A DNA stretch of 64,000 bases from Microbacterium sp. C5A9 (lineage in GTDB: Bacteria; Actinomycetota; Actinomycetes; Actinomycetales; Microbacteriaceae), in NCBI RefSeq assembly GCF_022627955.1, contig NZ_JABXGD010000002.1, forward strand, positions 248,001 through 312,000, written 5' to 3'. The notes under the pieces were generated by a model that saw only the letters and a list, made by a program, of their open reading frames with translations, made no database searches and was not told the DNA's origin. Each line of letters starts with the position of its first letter. The first letter of the stretch is position 1. A program made the position numbers and the translations under genes. Positions 43,944-53,322 of this stretch are shown piece by piece.

Positions 43944-46421
43944 ATGGACACCGCCAATCTCACTCGCGGGGAGACCGCAGCGCGATCCGCCGCCGTCTCC
44001 GTGCGACACATCCGCGTCGAGCTGGATCTGACCGGGGCGCCGGAGCGCTCGCGCACGGGCTTCGCGTCGATCACGACACTCGAGTTCTCATCGACCGCGG
44101 AGTCGACCTGGGTGGATTTCATCGGCGAGAGCGTCGACCGCGTCGTCGTCAACGGCGTCGACCAGGAGGTCGATTTCGACGGTGCTCGCATCGCACTGCG
44201 CGACCTGGCCGAGACCAACATCGTCCGGATCGAGGGCGTGGCCGCGTACAGCCGCTCCGGTGAGGGGATGCATCGGTTCCACGACCCCGCCGACGACCGC
44301 ACGTATCTGTACACCCAGTACGAGCCCGCCGATTCGCGCCGCGTGATGGCCTGCTTCGAGCAGCCCGATCTCAAGGCGCCGTACACCTTCGTCGTCGATG
44401 CCCCGGCCGGGTGGGAGGTCCTCTCCAACCAGGCGGCGGTGAAGGTCGACGCGGGCGTCGGGGTGCAGCGTGTCGAGTTCGCTCCGACCCTGCCGATCTC
44501 CAGCTACATCACGTCCGTGGCGGCCGGCCCCTACGCACGCGTCGACGGAGTGTGGGAGAGCGAGGGGCAGCAGGTCGCCCTCGGTGTGTTCGCGCGACAG
44601 TCGCTCGCGCAGTATCTCGAGTCCGACGAGATCCTCGAGATCACCCGTCAGGGCCTCGATTTCTTCACCGACGCCTTCGCCTCCGCGTATCCCTGGGGCA
44701 AGTACGACCAGATCTTCGTGCCCGAGTACAACCTCGGCGCCATGGAGAACCCCGGCCTTGTCACGTTCACCGAGGCCTACCTCGCGCGGGGGGCGGCGAC
44801 CGAGGCTCAGCGGGCCGCCCGGGCGAACACGATCCTGCACGAGATGGCGCACATGTGGTTCGGCGATCTCGTCACCATGAAGTGGTGGGACGACCTGTGG
44901 CTCAAGGAGTCCTTCGCCGATTACATGGGCTCGCATGCTTCGGCGGTCGCGACGAGATTCCATGACGCGTGGGTGAAGTTCGCGGCCAATCGCAAGGCCT
45001 GGGCCTACCAGCAGGATCAGCTGCCGACGACCCATCCCATCGTCGCGGACATCACCGACCTCGAGGCGGCGAAGCTCAACTTCGACGGCATCACCTACGC
45101 CAAGGGTGCCGCGGTGCTCAAGCAGCTGGTCGCGTTCGTCGGGGATGACGCCTTCTTCGAGGGGGCGCGGAGGTACTTCTCCGCCAATGCGTTCGGCAAC
45201 ACGACCCTCGACGACTTCCTCGTGCAGCTGAGCGCGGTGTCCGGACGCGACATGACCGAATGGTCGGACGCGTGGTTGCGGACGACGGGCGTCTCCACGC
45301 TCTGGCTGGAGCAGGACGGCGACAGCACCGTACTGGTGCAGAGCGACCCGCGTCCGCACCGCCTGCGGGTCGGACTCTACGACCGGGTCGACGGTCGGGT
45401 GGTGCGCCGCCATCAGATCGCTCTCGACATCGCGGAGGAGCGGACGCGCATCGACCTTCCGGACGCTGACCTCGTGCTCCTGAACGACGATGACCTCACG
45501 TACGCGAAGGTCCGTCTCGACCACGCGTCACTCACCACCGTCGAGGAGTCGCTCTCCTCGATCGATGATCCGCTGGCACGTGCCGTCGTCTGGTCAGCCC
45601 TGTGGAACGCCACTCGCGACGGAGAGCTCGCCGCGCACCGGTACGCATCCATCGTCCGGGAGCATGCTCCGGCAGAATCGAACATCGGCCTGCTGGTCGG
45701 CATCCTCGCGAACACGGCGTTCGCGATCCGCCATTACGTCGCCGACGATCGTCGCGACGCCGAGCAGCGCGAATGGGTCGATGCGGCGTGGGGCGCACTG
45801 CTGGCCGCGGAAGCCGGAAGCGATGCGCAACTGTCCTGGGCGCGTGCTGTCGCCGCAGCCGCGTCGTTCGACGACGCGCGACACACGGAGATCCGGGGTC
45901 TGCTCGACGGGGATGTGCCCGACGGGCTCCCCGTCGACCCCGATCTGCGCTGGCAGCTGCTCACCGCGCTCGTCGCGACCGGCCACGCCGACGAGGGCGA
46001 CATCGCGGAGCAGCAGAGTCGCGATGACACCGCAAGCGGTCGCACGGCTGCGCGACGGGCGCTGGCCTCGCGGCCGACCCCGCAGGTGCGTGCGGCCGCG
46101 TGGACCGCCGCCTGGGAGGACCGGACGCTGAGCAACGATCACCTCGACGCGGAGATCGCCGGCATCCGGGCGGGAGGTCGCCGGGACCTCATCGCCGCCT
46201 TCGACGAGGAGTACTTCGGTCGGATCGCCGAGGCTTGGCGTTCACGGAGCATCGAGCTGGCGCAGCGGCTCGTCGTCGGCCTGTTCCCGGCGTCGGCGAG
46301 CCTCGACCTGGTGGATTCCTGGCTCACGGAGAACGCATCCGCTCCCGCGGCGCTGCGACGAATCGTGCTCGAGCAGCGCGACCATCTCGCCCGCGACCTG
46401 CGGGTGCGCGCGCTCCAGTAG
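43944..46421 (+). CDS. pepN: Aminopeptidase N
   Basis: 825 residues, M1 zinc metallopeptidase. The substrate-recognition motif is GAMENPGL; the zinc motif is H299-E-x-x-H303 with Glu322 nineteen residues later (HEMAHMWFGDLVTMKWW...KESFADY). The C-terminal helical domain is complete, near usual actinobacterial length (about 840-860). Removes N-terminal residues from peptides in the cytoplasm. CAGGAT six bases before the ATG is a possible leaderless -10 box, weaker than the others. Confidence 0.94.
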   Translation: MDTANLTRGETAARSAAVSVRHIRVELDLTGAPERSRTGFASITTLEFSSTAESTWVDFIGESVDRVVVNGVDQEVDFDGARIALRDLAETNIVRIEGVAAYSRSGEGMHRFHDPADDRTYLYTQYEPADSRRVMACFEQPDLKAPYTFVVDAPAGWEVLSNQAAVKVDAGVGVQRVEFAPTLPISSYITSVAAGPYARVDGVWESEGQQVALGVFARQSLAQYLESDEILEITRQGLDFFTDAFASAYPWGKYDQIFVPEYNLGAMENPGLVTFTEAYLARGAATEAQRAARANTILHEMAHMWFGDLVTMKWWDDLWLKESFADYMGSHASAVATRFHDAWVKFAANRKAWAYQQDQLPTTHPIVADITDLEAAKLNFDGITYAKGAAVLKQLVAFVGDDAFFEGARRYFSANAFGNTTLDDFLVQLSAVSGRDMTEWSDAWLRTTGVSTLWLEQDGDSTVLVQSDPRPHRLRVGLYDRVDGRVVRRHQIALDIAEERTRIDLPDADLVLLNDDDLTYAKVRLDHASLTTVEESLSSIDDPLARAVVWSALWNATRDGELAAHRYASIVREHAPAESNIGLLVGILANTAFAIRHYVADDRRDAEQREWVDAAWGALLAAEAGSDAQLSWARAVAAAASFDDARHTEIRGLLDGDVPDGLPVDPDLRWQLLTALVATGHADEGDIAEQQSRDDTASGRTAARRALASRPTPQVRAAAWTAAWEDRTLSNDHLDAEIAGIRAGGRRDLIAAFDEEYFGRIAEAWRSRSIELAQRLVVGLFPASASLDLVDSWLTENASAPAALRRIVLEQRDHLARDLRVRALQ

Positions 46422-46477
46422 GAGTCTGCGCTCGTCTGGCCTCGGCACCCGGTCCGGGGCCGGCGGGCCGCTCGTCG

Positions 46478-47356
46478 TCAGCGCTCGGCGATCGCGCGTG
46501 TCGTGCTCGACCCGAGCGCACGGAACTCGGGGCGGTCGTCCATCTGGGTGAGGAAGACGGTCGCGAGGTAGGCGGCGCATGCGCGGGCGCGCGTCCAGGT
46601 CGCGTCGTCGTAGCGGGAGAGGGTCGCCCGACGGAACGTCTCGTGTCCGTCGCCGTCGAACAGCAGCCAGGCCGCGGCCAGATCGTAGGCGGGATCTCCC
46701 GCGGTGACGTCACCGAAATCGATGAGGGCGCGGAGCATGCCGTTCTCGACGACGACGTTCCCCGGATGGAGGTCGCCGTGGATCCACACCCGCTCGCTCG
46801 CGTCCGCGGCGTCGAGACCGTGTCCCCAGGCGTCCCCGATGACCGACGGCGCCGCGGCGGTCTGGAGTCGCGCCTGCATCACCTCGTCACGTTCTCGCAG
46901 GGGCACGCCGCGCACGGGGTTTCGCGGGGCGTCGGCCGGGGCCGGCTGATGCAGCGCCGTGAGGGCGGCGGCGAGCGTCGCCGCCCAGCCGGTGTTGTCC
47001 GCGCGGTCGATGCCCAGGGCCTGTTCGCCGTCGATCCAGGGCACGATCGACCACGGCCAGGGGAACCGCTCCGAGGGACGCCCGACGTGCACGGGAATCG
47101 GCGTCCGGATGCCGAGGCGTGCCAGCCACGGCCCCAGTTCCGGCAGCGCGCGCTGTTCGTGCTCGACCAGCGCCACAGCTGCCAGGCGACGGGGCAGGCG
47201 TACCAGGTGGTCTGGGCCGAGCCGCCAGCTCGTGTTGTCCCACCCCTCGGCGAACAGCCGCAGATCGCGCTCTGCCAGGGCGGGGGCGGACTCTCGCAGG
47301 AGAGACCGGACGGCGGATTCGTCGAGGGCGATCTCGGCCTGCGGCGAATCCGCCAT
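46478..47356 (-). CDS. Aminoglycoside-phosphotransferase-family kinase
   Basis: 292 residues with the APH/choline-kinase fold: LRLFAEGWDNTSWRLG (Gly loop), VEHEQRALPELGP, catalytic loop WIHGDLHPGNVVVENG (H-G-D-x-H-x-x-N) and metal motif LIDFGDVTAGDPAYDLA. The substrate may be a small alcohol or antibiotic; resistance cannot be claimed. Its ATG overlaps the TGA of the metallo-hydrolase gene, so the two form an operon. Confidence 0.85.
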   Translation of the reverse strand: MADSPQAEIALDESAVRSLLRESAPALAERDLRLFAEGWDNTSWRLGPDHLVRLPRRLAAVALVEHEQRALPELGPWLARLGIRTPIPVHVGRPSERFPWPWSIVPWIDGEQALGIDRADNTGWAATLAAALTALHQPAPADAPRNPVRGVPLRERDEVMQARLQTAAAPSVIGDAWGHGLDAADASERVWIHGDLHPGNVVVENGMLRALIDFGDVTAGDPAYDLAAAWLLFDGDGHETFRRATLSRYDDATWTRARACAAYLATVFLTQMDDRPEFRALGSSTTRAIAER

Positions 47357-47994
47357 CAGATGTCGAGGGACTCGCCGGGCTCGAGCACGAAGAACTCGCC
47401 GCCGTTCTGCTCGGTCGCCCACTGCAGTCGCTGGCGGTGCATGGTCTTGCCTGCCACCGAGAGAGTCATGTCGTGGGTGCCGAACGCTCGGCGCGGCCTG
47501 ACGGCGAGCACATAGTCCATCGCCTCGCCGATCTTGAGCCAGGGGGCGCCGAGGGGTGCGGCGAGGGTGTCGACCGTGACGCCCTCGGGCACCGCGTAGG
47601 AATCGCCCGGGTAGTAGAGCGCGTCATTCACCAGGACGCCCACGTTCTCGATCGTCGGAATCGAGGAGTGGATGACCTCGTGGGTGCCCCCGAAGAACCG
47701 GAGCGAGAAGCTCCCCGCATCGACGGCGTCGCCGGGGGCTACGACCGTGATGTCGTACCCCTCTGCGGCACGCGCCACTCCCGACGGCGCGAAGATCGGA
47801 GTACCCGGCGCCGCACGCAGGATGCGGTCCAGGTGCTCGGGAGTCCAATGGTCGGGGTGCTCGTGGGTGAGTACGACCGCGACCAGGCCGCCGAGGTCGT
47901 GCGGGGGAGTCGTGAAAGAACCGGGATCGAGGAGGATGACTTCGTCGCCCTGCTCGATGCGAAGGGCAGCATGTTCGAATTTCGTGACGCGCAT
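47356..47994 (-). CDS. MBL-fold metal-dependent hydrolase
   Basis: 212 residues with the metallo-beta-lactamase fold: metal motif LTHEHPDHW (H-x-H-x-D-H), later GDSY and a C-terminal GTHDM. Substrate unknown; similar to L-ascorbate-lactonase-like and other UlaG-type hydrolases. ATG 47992-47994 has AAGGAG about 12 bases upstream. Overlaps the kinase gene by three bases. Confidence 0.85.
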   Translation of the reverse strand: MRVTKFEHAALRIEQGDEVILLDPGSFTTPPHDLGGLVAVVLTHEHPDHWTPEHLDRILRAAPGTPIFAPSGVARAAEGYDITVVAPGDAVDAGSFSLRFFGGTHEVIHSSIPTIENVGVLVNDALYYPGDSYAVPEGVTVDTLAAPLGAPWLKIGEAMDYVLAVRPRRAFGTHDMTLSVAGKTMHRQRLQWATEQNGGEFFVLEPGESLDI

Positions 47995-48148
47995 GAGATG
48001 AGTCAACTCCTTCCGGCCGAGTCTGGCAAACGTCTCGGTCCGGCGCGCCACGCCCGGGAATCGACGAGGGCCGGGCTCGATTTTGCACGCACAGAATCGT
48101 CGTGGCATACTTGAACAGTTGTCGCGGAACGGAAACATTCCGCCAGAC

Positions 48149-48221
48149 GGCCCCATCGTATAGCGGCCTAGTACGCTGCCCTCTCACGGCGGTAACGCGG
48201 GTTCGAATCCCGCTGGGGTCA
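48149..48221 (+). tRNA. tRNA-Glu (CTC)
   Basis: Acceptor GGCCCCA with TGGGGTC, discriminator A, anticodon loop CTCTCAC with CTC, T-arm GGGTTCGAATCCC. CCA not encoded. Confidence 0.93.
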
Positions 48222-48230
48222 CACAACACG

Positions 48231-48262
48231 CGAAAGCCCTCCGGTCATCCGGGGGGCTTTCG
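48231..48262 (+). terminator. tRNA-Glu hairpin, shared with convergent gene
   Basis: 14-bp stem (48231-48244 with 48249-48262) with a G-T pair and TCAT loop. It lies 32 bases before the convergent acyltransferase stop, so it may act on both strands. Confidence 0.7.
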
Positions 48263-48293
48263 TCATCCTCCGACTATCGACGTCCGGCGTCCG

Positions 48294-49616
48294 TCAGAGT
48301 GCGGAGTCTCGGCGCGTGCCTGTCAGCCACAGCGCGAGCGCGGTGCCGATCAGGGCCGCCGCCGCGAGCGGGAAGTCGAGCCCGTACGCGGTGATCGCGA
48401 TGATCGGTGCGACGAAGACCAGCACGGCAGCGATCACGGAGGCCGTGGATGGGAAGCGCACTGTGCCACCGTCGGGCGCCCTCTCGAATCGGACCAGCCA
48501 GAGTGAGAGCAGCCACACCGCCGCGAGGACCACGACCAGGAACAGCGGTCGCGTCCACCACCACACGGCGCCTCCCGGTGCCGGAAGCGGGAACGGAAGC
48601 AGAATCTGGACGCCGATCAGCACCATGATCATCGGCAGGTGCCAGAGGTAGATCGTCATGAGGCGCGAGCCGATCACGAACACCACGGCCTGCGCGGCTC
48701 GCAGCCGCATGAGGGCGGTGAGCGGCGCATGCAGCAGGGTGAGAGCCGCTGCCTGGATCACTGCGAGCATCACCATGGCTGTGGTCGGAGGCCACTGGTT
48801 GCCGAGCATGTTCCACGAATACCCTCCCAGCGACACGAGCCCCCAGAGCGCCGCATAGCCCGCTCCGATGAGCAGCAGCAGCTGCCACCAGCGCCGAGAT
48901 GCGAACCAGCCGTCGAACACGAAGAACCCGACCTGCTGGGCGAAGAGCCAGACGAAGACGATGTTCGGGATGCCGAACAGCTCCTGTCCGAGGCCGTAGC
49001 CCGTTCCGGCGACCGGTTGGATGCCGAAGAACCCCCCGATCACCGTGAATCGGAAGGTGTCGACCAGGATCGCCCCCGCCAGGAGGCCGAGCAGCACCCA
49101 CGCTCCGTACCTCGAATGCAGCCGCATCATGCTCGGAGCGAGTGCCTGGACGATCATGTACGCGGCGAGGAACCACAGGGGAGATCCGACCCCGATCGCG
49201 ACGGTGTCGACGAGCGCGGGGTCGATGCCCAACACCCGCGTGGTACCGAGGGCGACCGCGAAGAAGACGAACAACGGGAGCGCCGGGCGTGCGAGACGGA
49301 TGAGACGGACCCGGACGAAATCCGCGGCCGAGTCTCCTCGGGCCGCGGCCGACCGCCATCCGGCACGGGCGGCGTATCCTCCCACCACGAAGAAGAGCGG
49401 CATGATGTTCGCGACCCAGGACGCGGCGGTGAACCAGGACTGCGCCTCGACCGTCCGTTCGATCAGCAGCGAGCCGTCCGGCGCGCGTCCCACCCCCGTG
49501 AACAGGATGTGCACGAACACGACCAGTACGACACAGACGACCCGCGCCAGATCGAGCGTGAGATCGCGACCGGCGGGCACCGTGCGGGTCGTCGAGTCGG
49601 TGGCGGCGCTGCTCAT
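48294..49616 (-). CDS. Acyltransferase-3 family membrane protein
   Basis: 440 residues with about ten membrane helices. The N-terminus reads LTLDLARVVCVVLVVFVHILF (the family His is in VVFVHIL) and NIMPLFFVVGGY; typical of integral-membrane acyltransferases that O-acylate glycans or lipids at the membrane. A C-terminal pair of helices is followed by a short tail. TAGAGT seven bases before the ATG (49614-49616) supports this start as leaderless. Acceptor unknown. Confidence 0.82.
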   Translation of the reverse strand: MSSAATDSTTRTVPAGRDLTLDLARVVCVVLVVFVHILFTGVGRAPDGSLLIERTVEAQSWFTAASWVANIMPLFFVVGGYAARAGWRSAAARGDSAADFVRVRLIRLARPALPLFVFFAVALGTTRVLGIDPALVDTVAIGVGSPLWFLAAYMIVQALAPSMMRLHSRYGAWVLLGLLAGAILVDTFRFTVIGGFFGIQPVAGTGYGLGQELFGIPNIVFVWLFAQQVGFFVFDGWFASRRWWQLLLLIGAGYAALWGLVSLGGYSWNMLGNQWPPTTAMVMLAVIQAAALTLLHAPLTALMRLRAAQAVVFVIGSRLMTIYLWHLPMIMVLIGVQILLPFPLPAPGGAVWWWTRPLFLVVVLAAVWLLSLWLVRFERAPDGGTVRFPSTASVIAAVLVFVAPIIAITAYGLDFPLAAAALIGTALALWLTGTRRDSAL

Positions 49617-49672
49617 GCCGACGACTCTAGCGGCGCCGCCGATCGGAGGAGACGCGGGAGACCCGTGTGCGC

Positions 49673-50812
49673 TCAGTTGTCGACAGGGGGCTCTTCGAGG
49701 GAGCGGCGGGTGCGCCGTGCCCGGCGGATGAGCCAGATCACGAGGACCACGGCGCCTGCGAGCGCGATCCACGGCAGCACGAAGCCGATCGCGACGACCA
49801 GCGCGTTCAGCGACGCCACCAGACCGTTCCACCCCGCGGTGAGACCGTCGGTGAATCCGGCAGGGTCAGCCGTTGTCGGCGGAGTCGTCCGCGTCAGCTG
49901 TACCTGGAGGGTCGACATGGCGACCTGATCCTCGAGCCCGGCGAGCTGCTGCTCGTAGGACTCGAGCAGTGCCTGCCGGTCGGTGAGAGCGACCTCGGCC
50001 TCGATGAGCTCTGCGACCGTGCCGGTCTGGGACATCAGCTCGGTCAGGCGCTGCACGGACGCCCTCGTGGCATCCACGCGCGCGCGGAGGTCGATCGCCG
50101 TCGCGGTCACGTCCTGCTTTGAGGTCGACGACGAGAGCACCTCGCCCGAGTCCGCGAGCTCGTCGATCACGGACGCGAGGTCGGCCGACGGTACCCGGAT
50201 GCTGATCCACCCGTATCCGGATTCGGAGGGGGCGGGCTCCGACGAGCCGTCGCCGGCGGTGCTCCCGCCGATCTCCGTACCCTCGACGTACCCTCCGTGG
50301 GTCTCGGCGACTGCGGTGATCTCGGCAGCGGCCTCGGCGATGTCCTCGACCCGAACGGTGGCGTTCGCGGTCGCGATGATCTCGCGCTCCGCGCTGTCGG
50401 CGGTACCCGGCAGCACGCTCGACGACTCCGCCGAGAGATCGGATCCGCTCTCGGGCGCGCTCTGATCGGCGGACCCTGCCCGTGCATCTTCGATCGCGAC
50501 ACCCGCCGGCAGCTCCCCGCCGCCGGCGTCGCTCGTCGCGCTGCCGCCCACGATGCCCAGGATCGGCGGCGTGACGAGCACGCCGACCACGAAGGCTGCG
50601 GCGATGCCCATGCCGGTCAACCAGCGTCGACGGCGATCTCGCGCGGGGGCCGAGCCGGCGGTCTCCGGATGACTTTCGGCCGCGATCTGCGCGAACACCG
50701 ACGACTCGATGCGCGCCACAGCCGCATCCGAGAGGTCCGGCAGATCGTCGATGGGCACGCTCTCGTGCCCGCGTCGTTCGTCGTCGGTCATGTGCCGCTC
50801 GCTGTCGTTCAT
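49673..50812 (-). CDS. DUF4349 membrane protein, likely anti-sigma partner
   Basis: 379 residues. Cytoplasmic N-terminus (about 1-62, acidic, with DDLPDLSDAAVARIESSVFAQIA), one membrane helix (about 66-88, GMGIAAAFVVGVLVTPPIL), then an extracytoplasmic DUF4349 domain (about 140-330) with a coiled coil (LTDRQALLESYEQQLAGLEDQV), and a C-terminal membrane helix plus basic tail. Its ATG overlaps the sigma-factor stop by four bases. The topology and position suggest that its cytoplasmic part binds the sigma factor; no classical zinc anti-sigma motif (HxxxCxxC) is present. Confidence 0.75.
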   Translation of the reverse strand: MNDSERHMTDDERRGHESVPIDDLPDLSDAAVARIESSVFAQIAAESHPETAGSAPARDRRRRWLTGMGIAAAFVVGVLVTPPILGIVGGSATSDAGGGELPAGVAIEDARAGSADQSAPESGSDLSAESSSVLPGTADSAEREIIATANATVRVEDIAEAAAEITAVAETHGGYVEGTEIGGSTAGDGSSEPAPSESGYGWISIRVPSADLASVIDELADSGEVLSSSTSKQDVTATAIDLRARVDATRASVQRLTELMSQTGTVAELIEAEVALTDRQALLESYEQQLAGLEDQVAMSTLQVQLTRTTPPTTADPAGFTDGLTAGWNGLVASLNALVVAIGFVLPWIALAGAVVLVIWLIRRARRTRRSLEEPPVDN

Positions 50813-51366
50813 GCGTCGCTCGCTTCCTTCACAGCACCGCGCAGTCGGGTGCGGACTCGGGAGAGACGGTTCCGGACGATGGCGTGGCTCACACCGAGTT
50901 CCTCGGCCGCTGCCTGGTACGAATACCCGTCGGCCGCGCACAGTCGGAAGATCTCGCGGTCGAGATCGCTCAGCGTGCCGACCTCGGCGGCGATCCGCGT
51001 CGCGAGCGCGGCGGTGATCACCTGCTCCTCGACACTGATCGTCGAGGGGATCGTGTCATCGACCGCGTCCGTGGTGTTCGCCTGGTCGCGCCGGCGCTGT
51101 CGCAGGCGGTTCGCCGCCTGGAAACGGCAGATCGTCGCGAGCCACGGGAGCAGGGACTCTCCCTGCAGCTCGAGCCCGGGCAGTTTGCGCCACGCGGTGA
51201 CGAACGTCTCCTGAGTCACGTCCTCGGCGTCGGCGGGGGAGCCGAGCAGCCCGTGGGCGATCCAGTAGACCGGTCGGACGTGTGAGCGGTACAGCTGGCG
51301 AAAGGCGCTCTCGTCACCGGTCGCGGCCAGCGCCACCCATCTCTGATCAGTCGTCTGCACGGTCAT
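50809..51366 (-). CDS. ECF-type RNA polymerase sigma factor
   Basis: 185 residues with only regions 2 and 4: FRQLYRSHVRPVYWIAHGLLGSPADAEDVTQETFVTAWRKL (region 2) and LDREIFRLCAADGYSYQAAAEELGVSHAIVRNRLSRVRTRLR (region 4, helix-turn-helix). GGAAACGGG precedes the ATG. It is followed by DUF4349 in a four-base overlap, as with sigma/anti-sigma pairs. The signal is unknown. Confidence 0.9.
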   Translation of the reverse strand: MTVQTTDQRWVALAATGDESAFRQLYRSHVRPVYWIAHGLLGSPADAEDVTQETFVTAWRKLPGLELQGESLLPWLATICRFQAANRLRQRRRDQANTTDAVDDTIPSTISVEEQVITAALATRIAAEVGTLSDLDREIFRLCAADGYSYQAAAEELGVSHAIVRNRLSRVRTRLRGAVKEASDA

Positions 51367-51514
51367 CCCGTTTCCGTTCGGTGTCTCTCACCGGGGAAGT
51401 GTCGAAGGAGGCCCCATCGTCTCAGATCGTGAGACGCCGGTGGGGGACGGGGCGAATCAGGCGCTGCATTCTCCCCTCGGCGACGACACCGAGACGAGAA
51501 ACTGAGACTAGAAT

Positions 51515-51645
51515 CGGGGACGCGAGAGGGAGTATCCCGCAAGCGCACCCACCGTCATCACGAGCACCGTCATCGCTGCTCCGGTCGTGCGACGCATTCC
51601 ATGCGTGGGAGAGACTTTCGGCCGTTTTCCGACCCCTGCCGAAAG
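51515..51645 (+). promoter_or_regulatory. yybP-ykoY-like (Mn2+) riboswitch upstream of terC
   Basis: The leader contains AGGGAGTATCCC (from about 51527), then CCGTCATCACGAG (about 51551) and GCTCCGGTCGTGCG, in the order and spacing of the manganese-sensing yybP-ykoY aptamer. After the aptamer, CTTTCGGC (51615-51622) pairs with GCCGAAAG (51638-51645); the second arm contains the GAAAGG ribosome-binding site of terC. So ligand binding could free or hide the RBS. TAGAAT at 51509-51514 is the probable -10 box. Not folded by software. Confidence 0.65.
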
Positions 51646-51658
51646 GTGCCGAGCACCC

Positions 51659-52663
51659 GTGGACATTCCTGTCTGGTTCGAGATCACCTCGATGATCGTC
51701 CTCACGATCATCCTGATCGGCGACCTCCTCCTCATCCGCCTGCGTCCGCACATCCCGTCGACCAAGGAGTCGACGCTGTGGGTCGTCTTCTACGTCGGTC
51801 TCGCGCTGCTCTTCGCCGTGCTTCTCGGCAACGTGGCCGGGTGGCGTAACGCCGGGGACTTCATCACCGGGTGGGCCCTGGAGTACAGCCTCTCGATCGA
51901 CAACCTGTTCGTCTTCGTGCTGATCATGGCGCAGTTCGCGGTGCCGCGACGCCTGCAGCAGCAGGTCCTGATGGTCGGCATCATCATCGCGCTCGTTCTG
52001 CGAGGAGCGTTCATCCTCGTCGGCGTGACCGTCATCGAGCACTTCTCGCCGATCTTCTACATCTTCGGCGCGTTCCTCATCTACACGGCGATCAAGCAGG
52101 CGATGCCCGAAGGCGAGCATGAGGACGACGTCAAGCGCGAGAACTTCATCGTGCGCCTGCTGCGCCGCCGCATCGACATCAGCGAGACCTACGACGGCTC
52201 CAAGCTCCGCACGACGGTCGACGGCAAGCGGATGTGGACGCCCATGGTGATCGTGTTCATCACGATCGGCGTGACCGACCTCATCTTCGCGATCGACTCC
52301 ATCCCCGCGATCTTCGAGATCACCACGAACGGATTCCTGGTCTTCGCGGCGAACATCTTCGCGCTCATGGGCCTCCGCCAGCTCTACTTCCTGCTGGGCG
52401 ACCTGCTCGACCGCCTGCGCTACCTGCACTACGGCATCGCGGTGATCCTCGGGTTCATCGGAGTGAAGCTGATCCTGCACGCCCTGCACGAGAACGAGCT
52501 GCCCTTCATCAACGGCGGCCAGCACGTCGAGTGGGTGCCCGACATCGACAACCTCGTCTCGCTCGGCGTCATCGTCGTGTCGATGACCGTCGCGACCGTG
52601 GCGAGCCTGATCGCGGCGTCGCGGGAGAAGTCGGCCGCGAAGAGGTCGGTGGGCGTCGAGTAG
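51659..52663 (+). CDS. TerC-family membrane protein (Mn2+ export)
   Basis: 334 residues with about nine membrane helices and the two conserved acidic motifs EYSLSIDNLFVF and FAIDSIPAIF, whose Asp residues form the ion site. Family members such as Alx/MntX export Mn2+ and protect from metal excess; others affect tellurite resistance. The GTG start at 51659 has GAAAGG 12 bases upstream, inside the riboswitch hairpin. This supports a manganese-responsive exporter. Confidence 0.88.
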   Translation: MDIPVWFEITSMIVLTIILIGDLLLIRLRPHIPSTKESTLWVVFYVGLALLFAVLLGNVAGWRNAGDFITGWALEYSLSIDNLFVFVLIMAQFAVPRRLQQQVLMVGIIIALVLRGAFILVGVTVIEHFSPIFYIFGAFLIYTAIKQAMPEGEHEDDVKRENFIVRLLRRRIDISETYDGSKLRTTVDGKRMWTPMVIVFITIGVTDLIFAIDSIPAIFEITTNGFLVFAANIFALMGLRQLYFLLGDLLDRLRYLHYGIAVILGFIGVKLILHALHENELPFINGGQHVEWVPDIDNLVSLGVIVVSMTVATVASLIAASREKSAAKRSVGVE

Positions 52664-52675
52664 GGGCCGGAGTCC

Positions 52676-53269
52676 TCACTCGGTCGACCAGAGGAGCTCC
52701 GCGTCGAGTGTCAGGTCGATGACCTGACGAAGCAGCGCGCCGACCGAGTCCGACCTCAGCAGGGTGTGGCGGTCGTACTCGCCCAGGGGCGCGATCGCCG
52801 CGAGCTGCCATGACGCGGCGAGCGGATCGTCGGAGAGCTCGGTGTCGGCGTCCCAGGGGGCGTCGGATCGCGCGAGGACGCGCCGCACGATCGCCTCGGC
52901 CTCGGTGCGCAGCGGGGTGAGCGCGTCGTTCCATGTGAGCTCGGCCAGCGGGCTCACCTCGGCGCGCGGATAGGGTGCGTCGTCCATCCAGCTGTCGACG
53001 ACGAAGCGAGAGGTGCCGACCGAGACGGCGTACAGCGCCTCGGCCTCTGCCGAGACGGTGACCAGCCGGGCGAGCGTGCCGACTCCGCTTCGTCGATCGC
53101 CGCCGCCGACCTCCTGGCCGCGTTCGATGAGCACGACTCCGAACAGAGGTTCCTCGTCGTCGAGCAGGCGCCCGATCATCGCGAGATAGCGCGGCTCGAA
53201 CACACGCAGGGGAAGAGGTGTGTGGGGGAAGAGCACCGACCCGAGCGGGAACATGGGTATCGCGGCCAT
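52676..53269 (-). CDS. LON peptidase substrate-binding-domain protein
   Basis: 197 residues consisting of a stand-alone Lon N-terminal (LonSB) domain: MAAIPMFPLGSVLFPHTPLPLRVFEPRYLAMI, then FGVVLIERGQEVGG, and the C-terminal helical part. No ATPase or protease domain, as in other free-standing LonSB proteins. It may bind unfolded proteins. ATG at 53267-53269. Divergent from the DUF427 gene, convergent with terC. Confidence 0.85.
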   Translation of the reverse strand: MAAIPMFPLGSVLFPHTPLPLRVFEPRYLAMIGRLLDDEEPLFGVVLIERGQEVGGGDRRSGVGTLARLVTVSAEAEALYAVSVGTSRFVVDSWMDDAPYPRAEVSPLAELTWNDALTPLRTEAEAIVRRVLARSDAPWDADTELSDDPLAASWQLAAIAPLGEYDRHTLLRSDSVGALLRQVIDLTLDAELLWSTE

Positions 53270-53322
53270 GACCCCAGTCAACACGGCGCGCCCCGAGATG
53301 AACAGCGTCGTACAGTGAACAG

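Noticed and set aside
46478..47356. Aminoglycoside resistance gene
   Set aside because: The APH fold is clear, but the family phosphorylates many small molecules; nothing ties this one to an antibiotic.
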